DNA from: an uncultured Campylobacter sp.
GTDB lineage: Bacteria > Campylobacterota > Campylobacteria > Campylobacterales > Campylobacteraceae
Assembly (NCBI RefSeq): GCF_944323605.1
Contig: NZ_CALUTC010000001.1
Location: 62,001-126,000, forward strand
Reading direction: 5' to 3'
DNA: 64,000 nucleotides
Shown here: piece after piece, positions 18,524 to 27,854 of the stretch
Numbering within the stretch: the stretch's first letter is position 1
Layout of the letters: every line of letters starts with the position of its first letter
Notes under the pieces: model-generated
Database searches by the model: none
What the model was told of the DNA's origin: nothing
What the model saw: only the letters and a program-made list of their open reading frames with translations
Position numbers and translations under genes: made by a program

Positions 18524-20378
18524 TTTTATACCTTAGTTTTATATGAATTTGTAATATATCAAGTGCAGCAGGGGTTATGCCGCTTATCATACTTGCAGCA
18601 AATAGTGTGCTTGGAGAATTTTTTTCAAGCTTTTCTACAACTTCATTGCTTAGCCCACTAATACTTCTAAAATCAAAATCTTTAGGTATTTTCAGCTTGT
18701 TTAAAGATTTCATTTTTTTAATCTGCTCTTTTTGCATAGCTATGTAGTGATGATATTTAGCTTCATTTAAAATTTCATTTAGACTATAATCGCTTAAATT
18801 TTCAAAGTCTTTAACTAGTTTTTTAAGTTTATCTGCGTTAAAAGATGATCTAGCCACTATTTTTTGTAAAGATACTACTGAACTTATCTTTTCTTCATTT
18901 ATGCCTTCTAAAAACTCATTATTTTCTTTATTAGGTCTAAATTCTGTATTTAATAAATAGCTTAGTGCTTTATCTATCTCATTTTTTGACTGTCTTATGT
19001 AAAAAATTTCATCTTCATTTAATAAACCATATTTATAACCATATTCACCAAGTCTTAAAATAGCATTTTCCTCTCTTAATAGCAAGCGATATTCAGCCCT
19101 AGAAGTAAACATTCTATAAGGCTCTTTTGTTCCTTTTGTAACCAAATCATCTATTAAAACTCCTACATAAGCTTCATCTCTACCTAGTATAAAGCTTTCT
19201 TTATCATCACAAGCTAAAACAGCGTTTATTCCAGCCATAAAACCTTGTGCTGCAGCTTCTTCATATCCTGTAGTGCCGTTTATTTGTCCTGCACAGTATA
19301 AATTTTTTATTTTTTTTGTTTCTAAAGTGTGTTTTAGTTCAGTTGGTTCTATATAATCATATTCTATAGCATATCCAAAACGCGTTATTTTAGCATTTTC
19401 AAAGCCTTTTATACTTCTTAGCATATCTTTTTGCACATCATAAGGTAAGGATGTGGAAAAACCATTTATGTAGTATTCTGTAGCAGCTTTTGTTTGCGGT
19501 TCTATGAATAAGTGATGAGAATTTTTGTCTGCAAAACGGTTTATTTTATCTTCTATTGAAGGGCAGTATCTTGGACCTATACCTTCGATTTGTCCTGTAA
19601 AAAGTGGAGCCTTGTCAAAATTGCTTCTTATAATTTCGTGTGTTTTTTCATTTGTTCTAGCTATATAACAAGGCAGTTGATGAGGCTTAAAATTTCTTGT
19701 TCTAAATGAAAAAGGTTTTGCATTTTCATCACCGTGTTGTATTTCTAAAACATCAAAATTTATGCTTTTTGCATCCACTCTAGGACAGGTTCCAGTTTTT
19801 AATCTACCTATATTAAAACCAAGTTCAGATAAAGACTTTGCAAGATCATAAGATGGCAACTCTCCAACTCTTCCGGCTTTTATTTTTTGTTTTCCTATGT
19901 GTATAAGACCGCTTAAAAATGTGCCTGTTGTAAGGATTATCTTTTTTGCAAAATATTCATTAGATAAATTAGTTTTAAGTCCTATTATCTCATCTTTTTT
20001 TAGTATAAGGCTTAAGACTTGTTCTTGTGAAATTTCTAAATTATCAAGCTCAAAAAGTTTATTTCTTGCATATATTTTATACATATCCATATCTATTTGG
20101 GCTCTACTTCCACGCACAGCAGCACCTTTACTTTCGTTAAGTGTTCTAAACTGAATTCCAGCTACATCGGTAATCAAGCCCATTAAAGCACCCATAGCAT
20201 CTATTTCTTTGACTAAATGTCCTTTTGCCAAGCCACCTATGGCAGGATTGCAAGATGCAGCAGCTATTTGCTCTATTAAGGTCGTTAAAAGCAAAGTTTT
20301 TTTACCCATTTTTGCACAAACAGCACTTGCCTCAAGTCCTGCGTGTCCTCCACCCACAACTATAATGTCAAAATTCAT
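18510..20378 (-). CDS. mnmG: tRNA uridine 5-carboxymethylaminomethyl modification enzyme MnmG
   Basis: FAD-dependent subunit that with MnmE builds cmnm5 at tRNA wobble uridine. The N-terminal FAD fold [12 protein letters not shown] (about 7-18), the [15 protein letters not shown] stretch near 40-55 and the TGTFLSG motif are diagnostic. At 622 residues it is full length. It is preceded by its own candidate promoter and followed, with overlap, by the DUF2920 gene. Confidence 0.95.
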   Translation of the reverse strand: MNFDIIVVGGGHAGLEASAVCAKMGKKTLLLTTLIEQIAAASCNPAIGGLAKGHLVKEIDAMGALMGLITDVAGIQFRTLNESKGAAVRGSRAQIDMDMYKIYARNKLFELDNLEISQEQVLSLILKKDEIIGLKTNLSNEYFAKKIILTTGTFLSGLIHIGKQKIKAGRVGELPSYDLAKSLSELGFNIGRLKTGTCPRVDAKSINFDVLEIQHGDENAKPFSFRTRNFKPHQLPCYIARTNEKTHEIIRSNFDKAPLFTGQIEGIGPRYCPSIEDKINRFADKNSHHLFIEPQTKAATEYYINGFSTSLPYDVQKDMLRSIKGFENAKITRFGYAIEYDYIEPTELKHTLETKKIKNLYCAGQINGTTGYEEAAAQGFMAGINAVLACDDKESFILGRDEAYVGVLIDDLVTKGTKEPYRMFTSRAEYRLLLREENAILRLGEYGYKYGLLNEDEIFYIRQSKNEIDKALSYLLNTEFRPNKENNEFLEGINEEKISSVVSLQKIVARSSFNADKLKKLVKDFENLSDYSLNEILNEAKYHHYIAMQKEQIKKMKSLNKLKIPKDFDFRSISGLSNEVVEKLEKNSPSTLFAASMISGITPAALDILQIHIKLRYKNVTN

Positions 20379-20417
20379 ATAAACCTTTTTATTTTACTGA
20401 TAAATATATTTTCGCTT

Positions 20418-20423
20418 ATTCTA
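20418..20423 (-). promoter_or_regulatory. Candidate -10 box for mnmG
   Basis: TAGAAT on the minus strand (ATGCTAGAAT context), 40 bases before the mnmG ATG. It faces away from a similar box for the SMR genes at 20460. Pattern only. Confidence 0.45.
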
Positions 20424-20459
20424 GCATAAAGAATTAAACTGCATTTAAAGTCTTTTAGC

Positions 20460-20465
20460 TAGAAT
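20460..20465 (+). promoter_or_regulatory. Candidate -10 box for the SMR gene pair
   Basis: TAGAAT 27 bases before the TTG start of the first SMR gene, preceded by TTTTAGC. Pattern only. Confidence 0.45.
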
Positions 20466-20492
20466 TGCAGACAAAAAAATAAGGGCATAAGA

Positions 20493-20834
20493 TTGAAAAT
20501 TTTAAATAAAGTTACTTTGTTAGCTTGGTTTTTTTTACTGTTGGCTATAGTAGCAGAAGTCATAGGAACGAGCTTTTTAAAGGCTGAAAATATTTTTTAT
20601 GCTTTATTTATGATGAGTATTTTTATAGCCATTTCTTATTATTTTATGGGTAAAGCTATAACTAAAATTCAAGTTGGCATAGCCTATGCTGTGTGGGAGC
20701 TTTTAGGTGCAGTTTTAATAATACTTGTAGCATTTTTTATCTTTGGTGAAAGACTTAGCACTACTCAAATGTTGGGATTAGCACTAGCTTTCATCGGTAT
20801 AATAATGATAAATTTGGGCGAGGCAAAACACTAA
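20493..20834 (+). CDS. Small multidrug resistance family protein, subunit 1
   Basis: A 113-residue, four-helix protein of the SMR/Gdx group. The key membrane Glu lies in IVAEVIGTSFLKA (near residue 22), with the conserved AYAVWELLGAV motif near 65-75. The start is TTG with AAGGG 7 bases upstream. The next gene encodes a second, different SMR protein and overlaps by one base, the arrangement of obligate heterodimers such as YkkCD or EbrAB. Substrates may be guanidinium-like or quaternary cations; not decidable here. Confidence 0.85.
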   Translation: MKILNKVTLLAWFFLLLAIVAEVIGTSFLKAENIFYALFMMSIFIAISYYFMGKAITKIQVGIAYAVWELLGAVLIILVAFFIFGERLSTTQMLGLALAFIGIIMINLGEAKH

Positions 20835-21142
20835 TGTATATAATCATCATCATATTTTCAGCCTTGCTTGATATAATCGCAAATTTGCTTTTAAAGAAAT
20901 CAGATGGTTTTAAAGACTATAAATGGGGTATAGCTTCTATATTTTTTGCGATATTAGCTTTTGTCTTGCTTTATTTTAGCCTTGAATATGTGCCTTTGAG
21001 CGTAGCGTATTCTACTTGGGGAGCTTTTGGTATAATAGGAACTTGTGTTGGTGGCTATGTTTTTTTTAAGGAAAAGTTAAATTTTATAGGTATATCAGGT
21101 ATAGTAGTTGTTATAATAGCCGTAATTTTGCTTAATTATTAA
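20834..21142 (+). CDS. Small multidrug resistance family protein, subunit 2
   Basis: A 102-residue, four-helix SMR protein, partner of the preceding one. It has the LKKSDGFK and AYSTWGAFGIIG motifs in the expected places (near 20-27 and 60-71). The position of the usual membrane Glu in helix 1 is occupied by Asp (LLDIIANLLLK). Such a change is known in asymmetric SMR pairs. The ATG shares a base with the upstream TAA. Confidence 0.85.
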   Translation: MYIIIIIFSALLDIIANLLLKKSDGFKDYKWGIASIFFAILAFVLLYFSLEYVPLSVAYSTWGAFGIIGTCVGGYVFFKEKLNFIGISGIVVVIIAVILLNY

Positions 21143-21170
21143 TTTAAGATATTTTTTATCTTTAATGTAT

Positions 21171-21176
21171 TATACT
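21171..21176 (+). promoter_or_regulatory. Candidate -10 box for copper genes
   Basis: TATACT 35 bases before the chaperone ATG in an AT-rich gap after the SMR pair. No operator for a copper regulator was recognised. Confidence 0.45.
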
Positions 21177-21210
21177 TTTTTAAGAAGCAATTTTAAAAGA
21201 GGACATTTGT

Positions 21211-21414
21211 ATGAGAAAATTTGAGCTAGATAATGTGAATTGTGGAAACTGTGCTAATTTAATAAAAAATGGCTTGAAAGATGAATTTGGAGATGTTGAG
21301 GTAGATTTTAGCGTAAAACCGGCTATTCTTACTTTGGATATAAAAGATGAAAAGATAGAGGTATTAAAAGAAAGTTTAAAGGACTTAAATTTCCCTGTTT
21401 TAAGGGCTTTATGA
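21211..21414 (+). CDS. Heavy-metal-associated domain copper chaperone
   Basis: A 67-residue single HMA domain, equivalent to CopZ/CopP. The metal site is Asn-Cys-Gly-Asn-Cys near residues 10-14. It differs from the usual Met-x-Cys-x-x-Cys because the residue two before the first Cys is Val. It presumably passes Cu(I) to the ATPase encoded 3 bases downstream. AGAGGA supplies the ribosome site. Confidence 0.83.
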   Translation: MRKFELDNVNCGNCANLIKNGLKDEFGDVEVDFSVKPAILTLDIKDEKIEVLKESLKDLNFPVLRAL

Positions 21415-21417
21415 GAT

Positions 21418-23541
21418 ATGCAAGAATTAAGACTTAAAATAGGAAAAATGAGCTGTGTAAATTGCTCAAATTCCATAGAAAGAGTTTGCAAAAAGATAGA
21501 AGGCGTTAGCGATGCTAGTGTATCCTTTGTAAATTCTAGTGGAGTTTTTTTGTTAGAAAAAGAAAGCCTTAAAAGTAAAATAATAGAAAAGATAAAATCT
21601 CTAGGCTTTGAAATCCTCCAAGATGATGCAGATATAAGAGAATTTAAATTAAAAGAACTTGCTAAATTAAAATACACTTTGTTTTTTAGTATTTTTATAA
21701 CAGTCATTTGTATGCTATTTAATATGTATATACACAATACTTTTTCAAATTTTATTCAGTTTATCTTGGGCTTTATAGGAGTATTTTTTTGCGGAAAGAA
21801 CTTCTTTATTAATGCCATAAAGGCTGCAAGTCATAAGACTTTAGATATGAATACTTTAGTATCATTAGGTCTTATTAGTGCTTGTGCTTATTCCTTGTTT
21901 GTGTTTTTTGGGTATTTTGATACGCATTTGTATTTTGCAGAAGCTAGTATGATAGTAAGCTTTGTTTTGCTTGGTAAATTTTTAGAAGAAAATGCTAAAT
22001 TAAAGGCACTTTCTTATCAAAAAAATTTGCAAAAACTAGACGCAAAATTTGCCAGAGTGATAGATGAAAACGGTAATGAAAAAGAAATTCCAAGCTCTTT
22101 AGTTAAAGAAGGCGATATAATAATTCTAAAGCAAGGAGATACTCTAAGTGCCGATGGCACAGTCGTTCAAGGCGAAGGTGAGCTTGATGCTAGCAGTATA
22201 AATGGTGAGTTTGTGCCGGTTTTAAAAACCGTGAATGATGAGCTTTTAGCAGGGTCTGTTTTGGTAAGTGGAATGCTTAAAATAAGAGCTGATAAAAAGG
22301 CTATGGATAGCAAAATAGAGCTTATAAAAGATTTGGTTTTCAAAGCAGGTGAGCAAAAACTTCCTATATCTAGGGTGGTAGATAAAATTTCAGCCTATTT
22401 TGTAGGAGTTATTATACTTATATCTTTTTTTATCTTTATTTTTTGGTTTTTTAAAAATGGACTAAATGAAGCTTTCTTGCATACAAGTGCGGTTTTACTT
22501 ATATCTTGTCCTTGTGCTTTAGGGCTTGCTACCCCACTTGCCTTAGTTTTATCTCTTTCAAATGCTATGAAAAATTTTGTTCTTATTAAAAATCCAGCCT
22601 CCTTAGAAAATTTTAGAAAAGTAAAATTTGCTCTTTTTGATAAAACGGGAACTCTCACAAAGGACAGCTTAGAACTTTTTAAGCATAATTTAAGCGATAG
22701 TGAATTTGCTTTAGCAGCAAATATAGAAAAATTAAATTCTCACCCAATAGCAAAGGCTATAGCGAAGTATTCTAGCGATTTGAAATTAAGCGGTAAGATA
22801 AGCACCATAAATTCAAGGGCTATTGTGTATGAAGATGAGCTTGATACATACGCTCTTTGTAATAAAAAATTCATAAAAGAACAAGGTTTTTTACTAGATG
22901 AAAAACAAGAAGAATTTGTTAAATCTAATGCAAAAGAAGCTCCTGTCGTTGTTTATTTCATAAAAAATTCTGTATGCAAGGGAGTGATATGTTTAAAAAA
23001 TGAGCTTAGAAAAGAGTCTAAGCAGCTTATATCCTTTCTTAAAAAAGAAGGTGTAAGTCCGGTTATACTAAGTGGAGATAATGAAAATAGCGTATCTTTG
23101 TGTGCAAAAGAATTAGGCATAGATAAATATCATTTTAATTTATCCGTTGAAGATAAGATAAATTTTGTAAAGCAGTATCAAAAAAATGCGAGCTGTATTT
23201 TTGTTGGAGATGGTATAAATGATAGTGCGGCTTTAAAGTTAGCAGATATTAGTTTTGTTATGAATAATGCTTCGGATTTTACAAAAAATTTGGGTGATTT
23301 TGTATTGTTAGAAAATGATTTAGGCAAAGTAAGGTATTGTTTTGAATTATCTAAAAAGACTTTTAGCATAATAAAGCAAAATTTATTTTGGGCTACTATA
23401 TATAATGCTATTTGCATACCAATAGCTGCGGGCACAGTGCCTTTTATAAAATTAAGCCCACATTTAGCAGCTTTGGCTATGTGCTTTTCTTCGCTAACTG
23501 TTGTTTTAAATTCTTTAAGGCTTAGAAAAGTTAGCTTTTAG
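21418..23541 (+). CDS. copA: Copper-exporting P-type ATPase
   Basis: P1B-type ATPase exporting Cu(I) across the inner membrane. One N-terminal HMA domain has MSCVNCSN (near 11-18). Membrane helices follow, then the CPC ion site in SCPCALGLATP (about 363-373), DKTGTLT phosphorylation motif near 407, the SHPIAKA HP-locus and GDGINDSAAL hinge. 707 residues, complete. It follows the chaperone by 3 bases and its stop overlaps the convergent exporter gene by 4 bases. Confidence 0.93.
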   Translation: MQELRLKIGKMSCVNCSNSIERVCKKIEGVSDASVSFVNSSGVFLLEKESLKSKIIEKIKSLGFEILQDDADIREFKLKELAKLKYTLFFSIFITVICMLFNMYIHNTFSNFIQFILGFIGVFFCGKNFFINAIKAASHKTLDMNTLVSLGLISACAYSLFVFFGYFDTHLYFAEASMIVSFVLLGKFLEENAKLKALSYQKNLQKLDAKFARVIDENGNEKEIPSSLVKEGDIIILKQGDTLSADGTVVQGEGELDASSINGEFVPVLKTVNDELLAGSVLVSGMLKIRADKKAMDSKIELIKDLVFKAGEQKLPISRVVDKISAYFVGVIILISFFIFIFWFFKNGLNEAFLHTSAVLLISCPCALGLATPLALVLSLSNAMKNFVLIKNPASLENFRKVKFALFDKTGTLTKDSLELFKHNLSDSEFALAANIEKLNSHPIAKAIAKYSSDLKLSGKISTINSRAIVYEDELDTYALCNKKFIKEQGFLLDEKQEEFVKSNAKEAPVVVYFIKNSVCKGVICLKNELRKESKQLISFLKKEGVSPVILSGDNENSVSLCAKELGIDKYHFNLSVEDKINFVKQYQKNASCIFVGDGINDSAALKLADISFVMNNASDFTKNLGDFVLLENDLGKVRYCFELSKKTFSIIKQNLFWATIYNAICIPIAAGTVPFIKLSPHLAALAMCFSSLTVVLNSLRLRKVSF

Positions 23542-24065
23542 AAATGTTTTTTCTTATATTTTTTGTATTTATCAAAGATTGAACTGTGCCTTGTTACCAT
23601 AAGACTTTGTTCAAAAAACAATATAAGAGTAATGGAAACACCAATAGCTAAAGATAATGTAACTGAAAGTGTTATCAAAAAATAATCAAAAAATTCCACC
23701 AAATATCTAGTTTTTGAAGCTAAATCATCGCTGCTAAAAAAAGAAAAAAGATATAAAACTGTTCTATAAGCATAAATTCCCGGTATCATAGGCAATAATG
23801 CAGGAAAAGCTATGATTTCAGCGGGTGTTTTTGAAATTTTAGCACAAATCATACCCAAACAACCAACAAGAAACGAGGCTAAAAAAGTAGCTATCGCCAA
23901 TGTGTCTATATTAAAAAATTCAATCAATGTAAAGCGAAAACCGTGCCCAATAGCTGCAAGTGCGGCTGAAAGTAACAAGGTCCTTAAGGGCGGAGAGCAG
24001 TTGTATGCAAATGCAAAACCTGCAAGTGCCGCAAAAAACATATCCATAAGCACAGAAAACATCAT
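23538..24065 (-). CDS. Threonine/serine exporter family, small membrane subunit (YjjB-like)
   Basis: A 175-residue membrane protein matching the C-terminal half of ThrE exporters (ThrE_2/YjjB). Five hydrophobic helices are visible, and the segment PAEIIAFPALLPMIPGIYAYR is characteristic. It works with the larger subunit encoded just upstream; the two genes overlap by 4 bases. Substrate is uncertain, since YjjPB in E. coli exports succinate. Confidence 0.8.
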   Translation of the reverse strand: MMFSVLMDMFFAALAGFAFAYNCSPPLRTLLLSAALAAIGHGFRFTLIEFFNIDTLAIATFLASFLVGCLGMICAKISKTPAEIIAFPALLPMIPGIYAYRTVLYLFSFFSSDDLASKTRYLVEFFDYFLITLSVTLSLAIGVSITLILFFEQSLMVTRHSSIFDKYKKYKKKHF

Positions 24066-24838
24066 TGTAAAAGCCTAAAATTCGATAGAGTTAGTGTCAT
24101 ATAAAGTCCTATGGCTATGCAACAAACAAAGATTATTATATTCACTATCCTGCTTAAACCAACTTGTATATAATCTTTTAATATATCAAGAACTGAATTT
24201 ATAAAAAATACTCCGGGTATTAAAAAAAGTATGCTAGAACCAAGTGCAACTTCTGGTGTTTTTGTTATATTTAAGCTTACCCCTATAAATACTATGTATG
24301 ATGCTATAAAAGAGCATAATATGTATTGAATTCTTTTATCTACATTAAATTTCATTAATAAAGCTCTAAGAGTAGCACCTATTAATGTGCTAAAAAGTAT
24401 TAAAAGCATAGTGCCAAAGTCTCCTCCAAAAAGTCTTGAAAATGCTGCATTTCCAAAGCTTTGTATGAGAATGAAAGAATACAGAGGTCTTTTTTTTGTG
24501 CTTATAAGTTTTTTAAAGCACCTTTTTGCTACTTTTATATCGTGTATATGATCATAAATAGCCCAGCTTAATGCACTTAAATTTGAAATTAATCCAAAGT
24601 CTATTAGGGTATAGGCGTTTTTTACTATGTATGTTCTTGATATGGAGTAATCATCAGGGTCTATTATATTTATAGTAGTATGATTGAATGAAAAATCCAG
24701 AGTTAGCGAGTATCCATAAGTATATGCTATCCTTGTGGCACAACGATTGATTCTAGAGTTGTAAGTTCCTATGCTAACCATAGATGAAATATAATCAATA
24801 ATAAAATTGCTAAACTCTTGTATATCTGGTTTTTGCAT
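24062..24838 (-). CDS. Threonine/serine exporter family, large subunit (YjjP-like)
   Basis: A 258-residue protein with the DUF1212/ThrE N-terminal region. A soluble part (about 1-105) is followed by membrane helices from about 112. The second half repeats the GSSILFLIPGVFFINSVLD motif, comparable to the 'PG' motif of the partner. Together with the next gene it makes a split ThrE-type exporter, either amino acid or dicarboxylate. Confidence 0.8.
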   Translation of the reverse strand: MQKPDIQEFSNFIIDYISSMVSIGTYNSRINRCATRIAYTYGYSLTLDFSFNHTTINIIDPDDYSISRTYIVKNAYTLIDFGLISNLSALSWAIYDHIHDIKVAKRCFKKLISTKKRPLYSFILIQSFGNAAFSRLFGGDFGTMLLILFSTLIGATLRALLMKFNVDKRIQYILCSFIASYIVFIGVSLNITKTPEVALGSSILFLIPGVFFINSVLDILKDYIQVGLSRIVNIIIFVCCIAIGLYMTLTLSNFRLLQ

Positions 24839-24897
24839 AGTTTAAACTTTTAATTTTTTTTCAAATTATATAAAGATTTTTTTTAACAAAGTGTAAA

Positions 24898-25503
24898 TCA
24901 ATCTCTTTTTTTAAGTCTTTTGTTTATGTAAATATAAAGAACTGTAGCGAATATAGACAGTAATACAATGATTATTAAAACTTCGTGCAGGTATTCTTTT
25001 ATTAGTTCTTCATTTTGACCTAAAACATAACCTATATAAACCAAAATACTTACCCAAATTCCACTACCTGCCGCTGTAAAAAAAATAAAGTTAAATATTT
25101 TCATTTTTGCAAGACCAGCCGGCAAAGATATATACTGTCTTATGCCCGGCAATAAACGACAAATAAAGGTTGAAAATTCTCCGTGTTTATTAAAAAAATT
25201 TTCAAATTTATTAAATTTATCCTCTGTTATACCAAATATTTTTCCGTATTTTATAACAAAGGATCTTCCCCAGAAAAAACATATATAGTAATTTATTAAT
25301 GCACCTAAAACAGAGCCAAAAATCCCACAAAGTATGCATATATAGGCATTTAACTCCCCTTGATGAGCCAGATAACCAGCAGGTATCATAACAACTTCAC
25401 TTGGAAACGGTATAAAACAGCTCTCAAGAGTCATTAAAAATACTATACCAAGATAGCCCATATCTTTTGCTAGTTCTAAAAAGAAATTTATAAATTCTTG
25501 CAT
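24898..25503 (-). CDS. DedA family membrane protein
   Basis: A 201-residue membrane protein of the DedA/SNARE-associated family, whose bacterial members act in lipid (undecaprenyl phosphate or phospholipid) translocation. Signature pieces are ESCFIPFPSEVVMIPAGY near 27-44 and RLLPGIRQYISLPAGLAKM near 119-137, with the conserved Glu and Arg residues present. It ends 6 bases after the cyclophilin gene in the same direction. Confidence 0.88.
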   Translation of the reverse strand: MQEFINFFLELAKDMGYLGIVFLMTLESCFIPFPSEVVMIPAGYLAHQGELNAYICILCGIFGSVLGALINYYICFFWGRSFVIKYGKIFGITEDKFNKFENFFNKHGEFSTFICRLLPGIRQYISLPAGLAKMKIFNFIFFTAAGSGIWVSILVYIGYVLGQNEELIKEYLHEVLIIIVLLSIFATVLYIYINKRLKKRD

Positions 25504-25509
25504 TATTTT

Positions 25510-26001
25510 TTAAACACTTTCTTCATTTTCTATAATTTCTATATCTAAAATTTTATCCCCTTGTCTTATGCTATCTAACACTTCAAAACTCTTTTTATCT
25601 TCTGCGTTGATTTGCCCAAACACTGTATGCACTCCATCTAAATGAGACTGTGGGCTGTGAGTGATGAAAAACTGCGAACCCCCTGTATCTCTACCCGCAT
25701 GAGCCATACTTATAGTGCCTCTTATGTGCTTATAGGACTGATTATCACATTCGCATTCTATGCTGTATCCTGGTCCTCCTATCCCATTTCCATAAGGACA
25801 ACCGCCCTGGATTACGAAATCATCTATAACTCTATGAAAATTAAGGTTTTTATAAAAGCCTTCTTTTGCTAAATTAGCAAAATTACACACAGTTTGCGGT
25901 GCTTCCTCTCCAAACAACTCAAGCTCTATATTACCTTTTTCTGTTTTTATGATAGCCTTTTTGTAATCTTTTGCCTTGCTTGTATCTATTTTTTTTATCA
26001 T
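25510..26001 (-). CDS. Peptidyl-prolyl cis-trans isomerase, cyclophilin type
   Basis: Cytoplasmic cyclophilin (163 residues, no signal peptide). The motifs [17 protein letters not shown] and [13 protein letters not shown] (catalytic Arg, Phe, Gln residues) are intact, and [10 protein letters not shown] follows. It lies 20 bases after yebC and 6 before dedA. In C. jejuni the porin gene omp50 lies in this neighbourhood; none is present here. Confidence 0.92.
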   Translation of the reverse strand: MIKKIDTSKAKDYKKAIIKTEKGNIELELFGEEAPQTVCNFANLAKEGFYKNLNFHRVIDDFVIQGGCPYGNGIGGPGYSIECECDNQSYKHIRGTISMAHAGRDTGGSQFFITHSPQSHLDGVHTVFGQINAEDKKSFEVLDSIRQGDKILDIEIIENEESV

Positions 26002-26021
26002 TAATAAGCCTTTCGTTTTTT

Positions 26022-26729
26022 TTATTCTATATTTACATAAACAGCTTGAACATCATCATCATCATCTAGCTTATCAAGCAATTTTTCTATCTCGTTTATT
26101 TGCTCATCATTTAGACTAATCGGCGAATTTGGTATATACTCAAGTCCTGCTTTTTTGAGCTTTAAATCTCTTTTTGATATTTCATCGCTTAACTCTTTAA
26201 ATGAAGAATAATCAGCATAAATAAGCAACTCATCATCTAGGTTTTCAAGCTCTTCAAGCCCATAATCTATAAGTTCAAGCTCTAATTCCTCTAAATTTCC
26301 CTCATATTTTTCTAAGTGAAACACAGCCTTTCTTGAAAACATAAAATCTAAGGAGCCATTTTGTAGGAATTCAGCACCGTTTTTGTTAAATATAGCTTTT
26401 ATATTAGCAACTGTTCTTGTTGGATTATCGCTCATACATTCTACTATTATAAGCACACCATAAGCTGCCTTGCCCTCATAGTGAATTTGCTTTATATCGT
26501 TTGCATCTTTTCCACTCGCTCTTTTTATAGCGGCGTCTATATTATCTTTTGGCATATTATTAGCTTTAGCTGCTGCTATGGCAGAACGAAGTTTAGCGTT
26601 CATTTCTGGGTCGCTCCCACCTTCTTTAGCTGCAACTTGTATAGCCTTTGCAAGTTTTGGAAACAACTTGCTCATCTTGTCCCATCTAGCTTCTTTTGAA
26701 GCTCTTCTGTATTCAAATGCTCTTCCCAT
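26022..26729 (-). CDS. YebC/PmpR family regulatory protein
   Basis: A 235-residue protein of the YebC/TACO1 family. The N terminus [22 protein letters not shown] and the [14 protein letters not shown] stretch are family signatures. Members act as DNA-binding regulators, and recent work ties relatives to translation of proline-rich motifs; which applies here is unknown. Weak AGGAT ribosome site. Confidence 0.9.
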   Translation of the reverse strand: MGRAFEYRRASKEARWDKMSKLFPKLAKAIQVAAKEGGSDPEMNAKLRSAIAAAKANNMPKDNIDAAIKRASGKDANDIKQIHYEGKAAYGVLIIVECMSDNPTRTVANIKAIFNKNGAEFLQNGSLDFMFSRKAVFHLEKYEGNLEELELELIDYGLEELENLDDELLIYADYSSFKELSDEISKRDLKLKKAGLEYIPNSPISLNDEQINEIEKLLDKLDDDDDVQAVYVNIE

Positions 26730-26826
26730 AATAATCTATCCTAAAATAATTCTCTAATAAAAATTTTAAATTTATGAATCATTTACTTAACTTTTTTACA
26801 ATTAAAACGTGGTTGCAATATACACA

Positions 26827-26847
26827 CTAAAGAAATGGTTTATTCAT
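26827..26847 (-). other. Six-codon ORF with a canonical ribosome site after acpS
   Basis: On the minus strand, 13 bases after the acpS stop, AAGGAG (26853-26858) stands 5 bases before ATG, which opens Met-Asn-Lys-Pro-Phe-Leu and then TAG. The initiation region is as good as any in the window but the frame stops at once. It could be a leader peptide, a decayed gene start, or chance. Confidence 0.35.
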
Positions 26848-26860
26848 AAAAACTCCTTAT

Positions 26861-27238
26861 TTAAGTGAATGCAGGGGTTCTAAACTCCTGCTCGCTTTCT
26901 AATACAACTACAGCTATAGCAAAATTTCCATCGTGCGATATACTAAGAGAGCTTGATTTTATCTTAAATTTATCTACTAAGCTTTGTCTTAGTCTTACAA
27001 AAGGTGCATTTCTTTCATCTTTTATAATCCTTACATCTAAAAAGCCACTCTGCATACTTATACCGGTTCCAAGAGCTTTTAATGTAGCTTCTTTTGCCGC
27101 AAAAAAACCAGCTAAAGACGAAGGGTTTTTTATAAGTTTTTTTTCTTCTTCACTCAAAAACCTATCTAAAAAACGCTCTCCGTGTCTTGCGTATATTTTT
27201 TCTATTCTAGGTATAAAAACTATATCACAGCCTATCAC
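26861..27238 (-). CDS. acpS: Holo-[acyl-carrier-protein] synthase
   Basis: Transfers 4'-phosphopantetheine from CoA to acyl carrier protein. 125 residues with the metal-binding GCDIV start (Asp near 5) and the AGFFAAKEATLKALGTGI motif near 43-60. The SISHDG segment follows near 98-103. The start is GTG and overlaps the fliL stop in GTGA fashion, so it is translated from the fliL transcript. Confidence 0.92.
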   Translation of the reverse strand: MIGCDIVFIPRIEKIYARHGERFLDRFLSEEEKKLIKNPSSLAGFFAAKEATLKALGTGISMQSGFLDVRIIKDERNAPFVRLRQSLVDKFKIKSSSLSISHDGNFAIAVVVLESEQEFRTPAFT

Positions 27239-27774
27239 GATACAACAAAATCCGTAAAATATATGTCTTTTATAAAGCCATCATTTAGAATTTCATTTAT
27301 TCTGCCCACAAGCTCATCTTTAAGTCTTTCTTTTCCTCTTGTAGTGCTTATTTCCTCATAAGTTTTTGAGGTCAGCGTTCTTATAACTATATCTCTTATT
27401 ACAGAGACTTTCTTTTCGAGTTCAGCTTGTAAAAGTTCATTATTTTGCTCTAATTGTATGCTGCATTTTAAATACCTTTGCCCCCCATTGCTAAGCAAAT
27501 TTACAGTAAAAGGCTCTAAAACAAACATAACGCCTATGTTAGCAAAATCACTTCCTCTTTGTCTGTTTGTATTTTGGTTTTGTTGATTAGCAGGTTTTAC
27601 TTGCTGTTCGTTTGTTTGATTAACAACAGGGGCTTCATCGCTTGGAGATGAAAACATCAAAAAACCTATAGCACCAACTATAACTAGCAACAATAAAAAT
27701 AAAAATATAACTATTATAAGCACCAAAGATACTTTGCTTTTTTTGGGTTCTTCCGTTTTTACCTCTTCATCCAT
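27235..27774 (-). CDS. fliL: Flagellar basal body-associated protein FliL
   Basis: Inner-membrane protein at the stator-rotor interface. A short cytoplasmic N terminus is followed by one membrane helix (about 16-38, SLVLIIVIFLFLLLLVIVGAI region). A Gln/Asn-rich linker (about 55-75) comes next, then the periplasmic FliL domain with FVLEPFTVNL and the C-terminal IYFTDFVVS. 179 residues. It is paired with acpS, an arrangement also found in C. jejuni. Confidence 0.9.
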   Translation of the reverse strand: MDEEVKTEEPKKSKVSLVLIIVIFLFLLLLVIVGAIGFLMFSSPSDEAPVVNQTNEQQVKPANQQNQNTNRQRGSDFANIGVMFVLEPFTVNLLSNGGQRYLKCSIQLEQNNELLQAELEKKVSVIRDIVIRTLTSKTYEEISTTRGKERLKDELVGRINEILNDGFIKDIYFTDFVVS

Positions 27775-27854
27775 TTTTTATTTCCTTTGTTTTTTAAAAT
27801 ATTGTAGAATTATAGCTGTTTTTGTTTATTTATGCAATACAAAGGAGAAGTATT

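Noticed and set aside
21180-21737. 185-residue minus-strand frame over the copper genes
   Set aside because: Antisense to recognisable HMA domains; low-complexity Ser/Leu/Phe composition.
26730-26860. Possible tRNA or small RNA between yebC and acpS
   Set aside because: No cloverleaf, CCA end or stable stem could be drawn; the GTGGTTGCAATATACACAC stretch does not fold like a tRNA.
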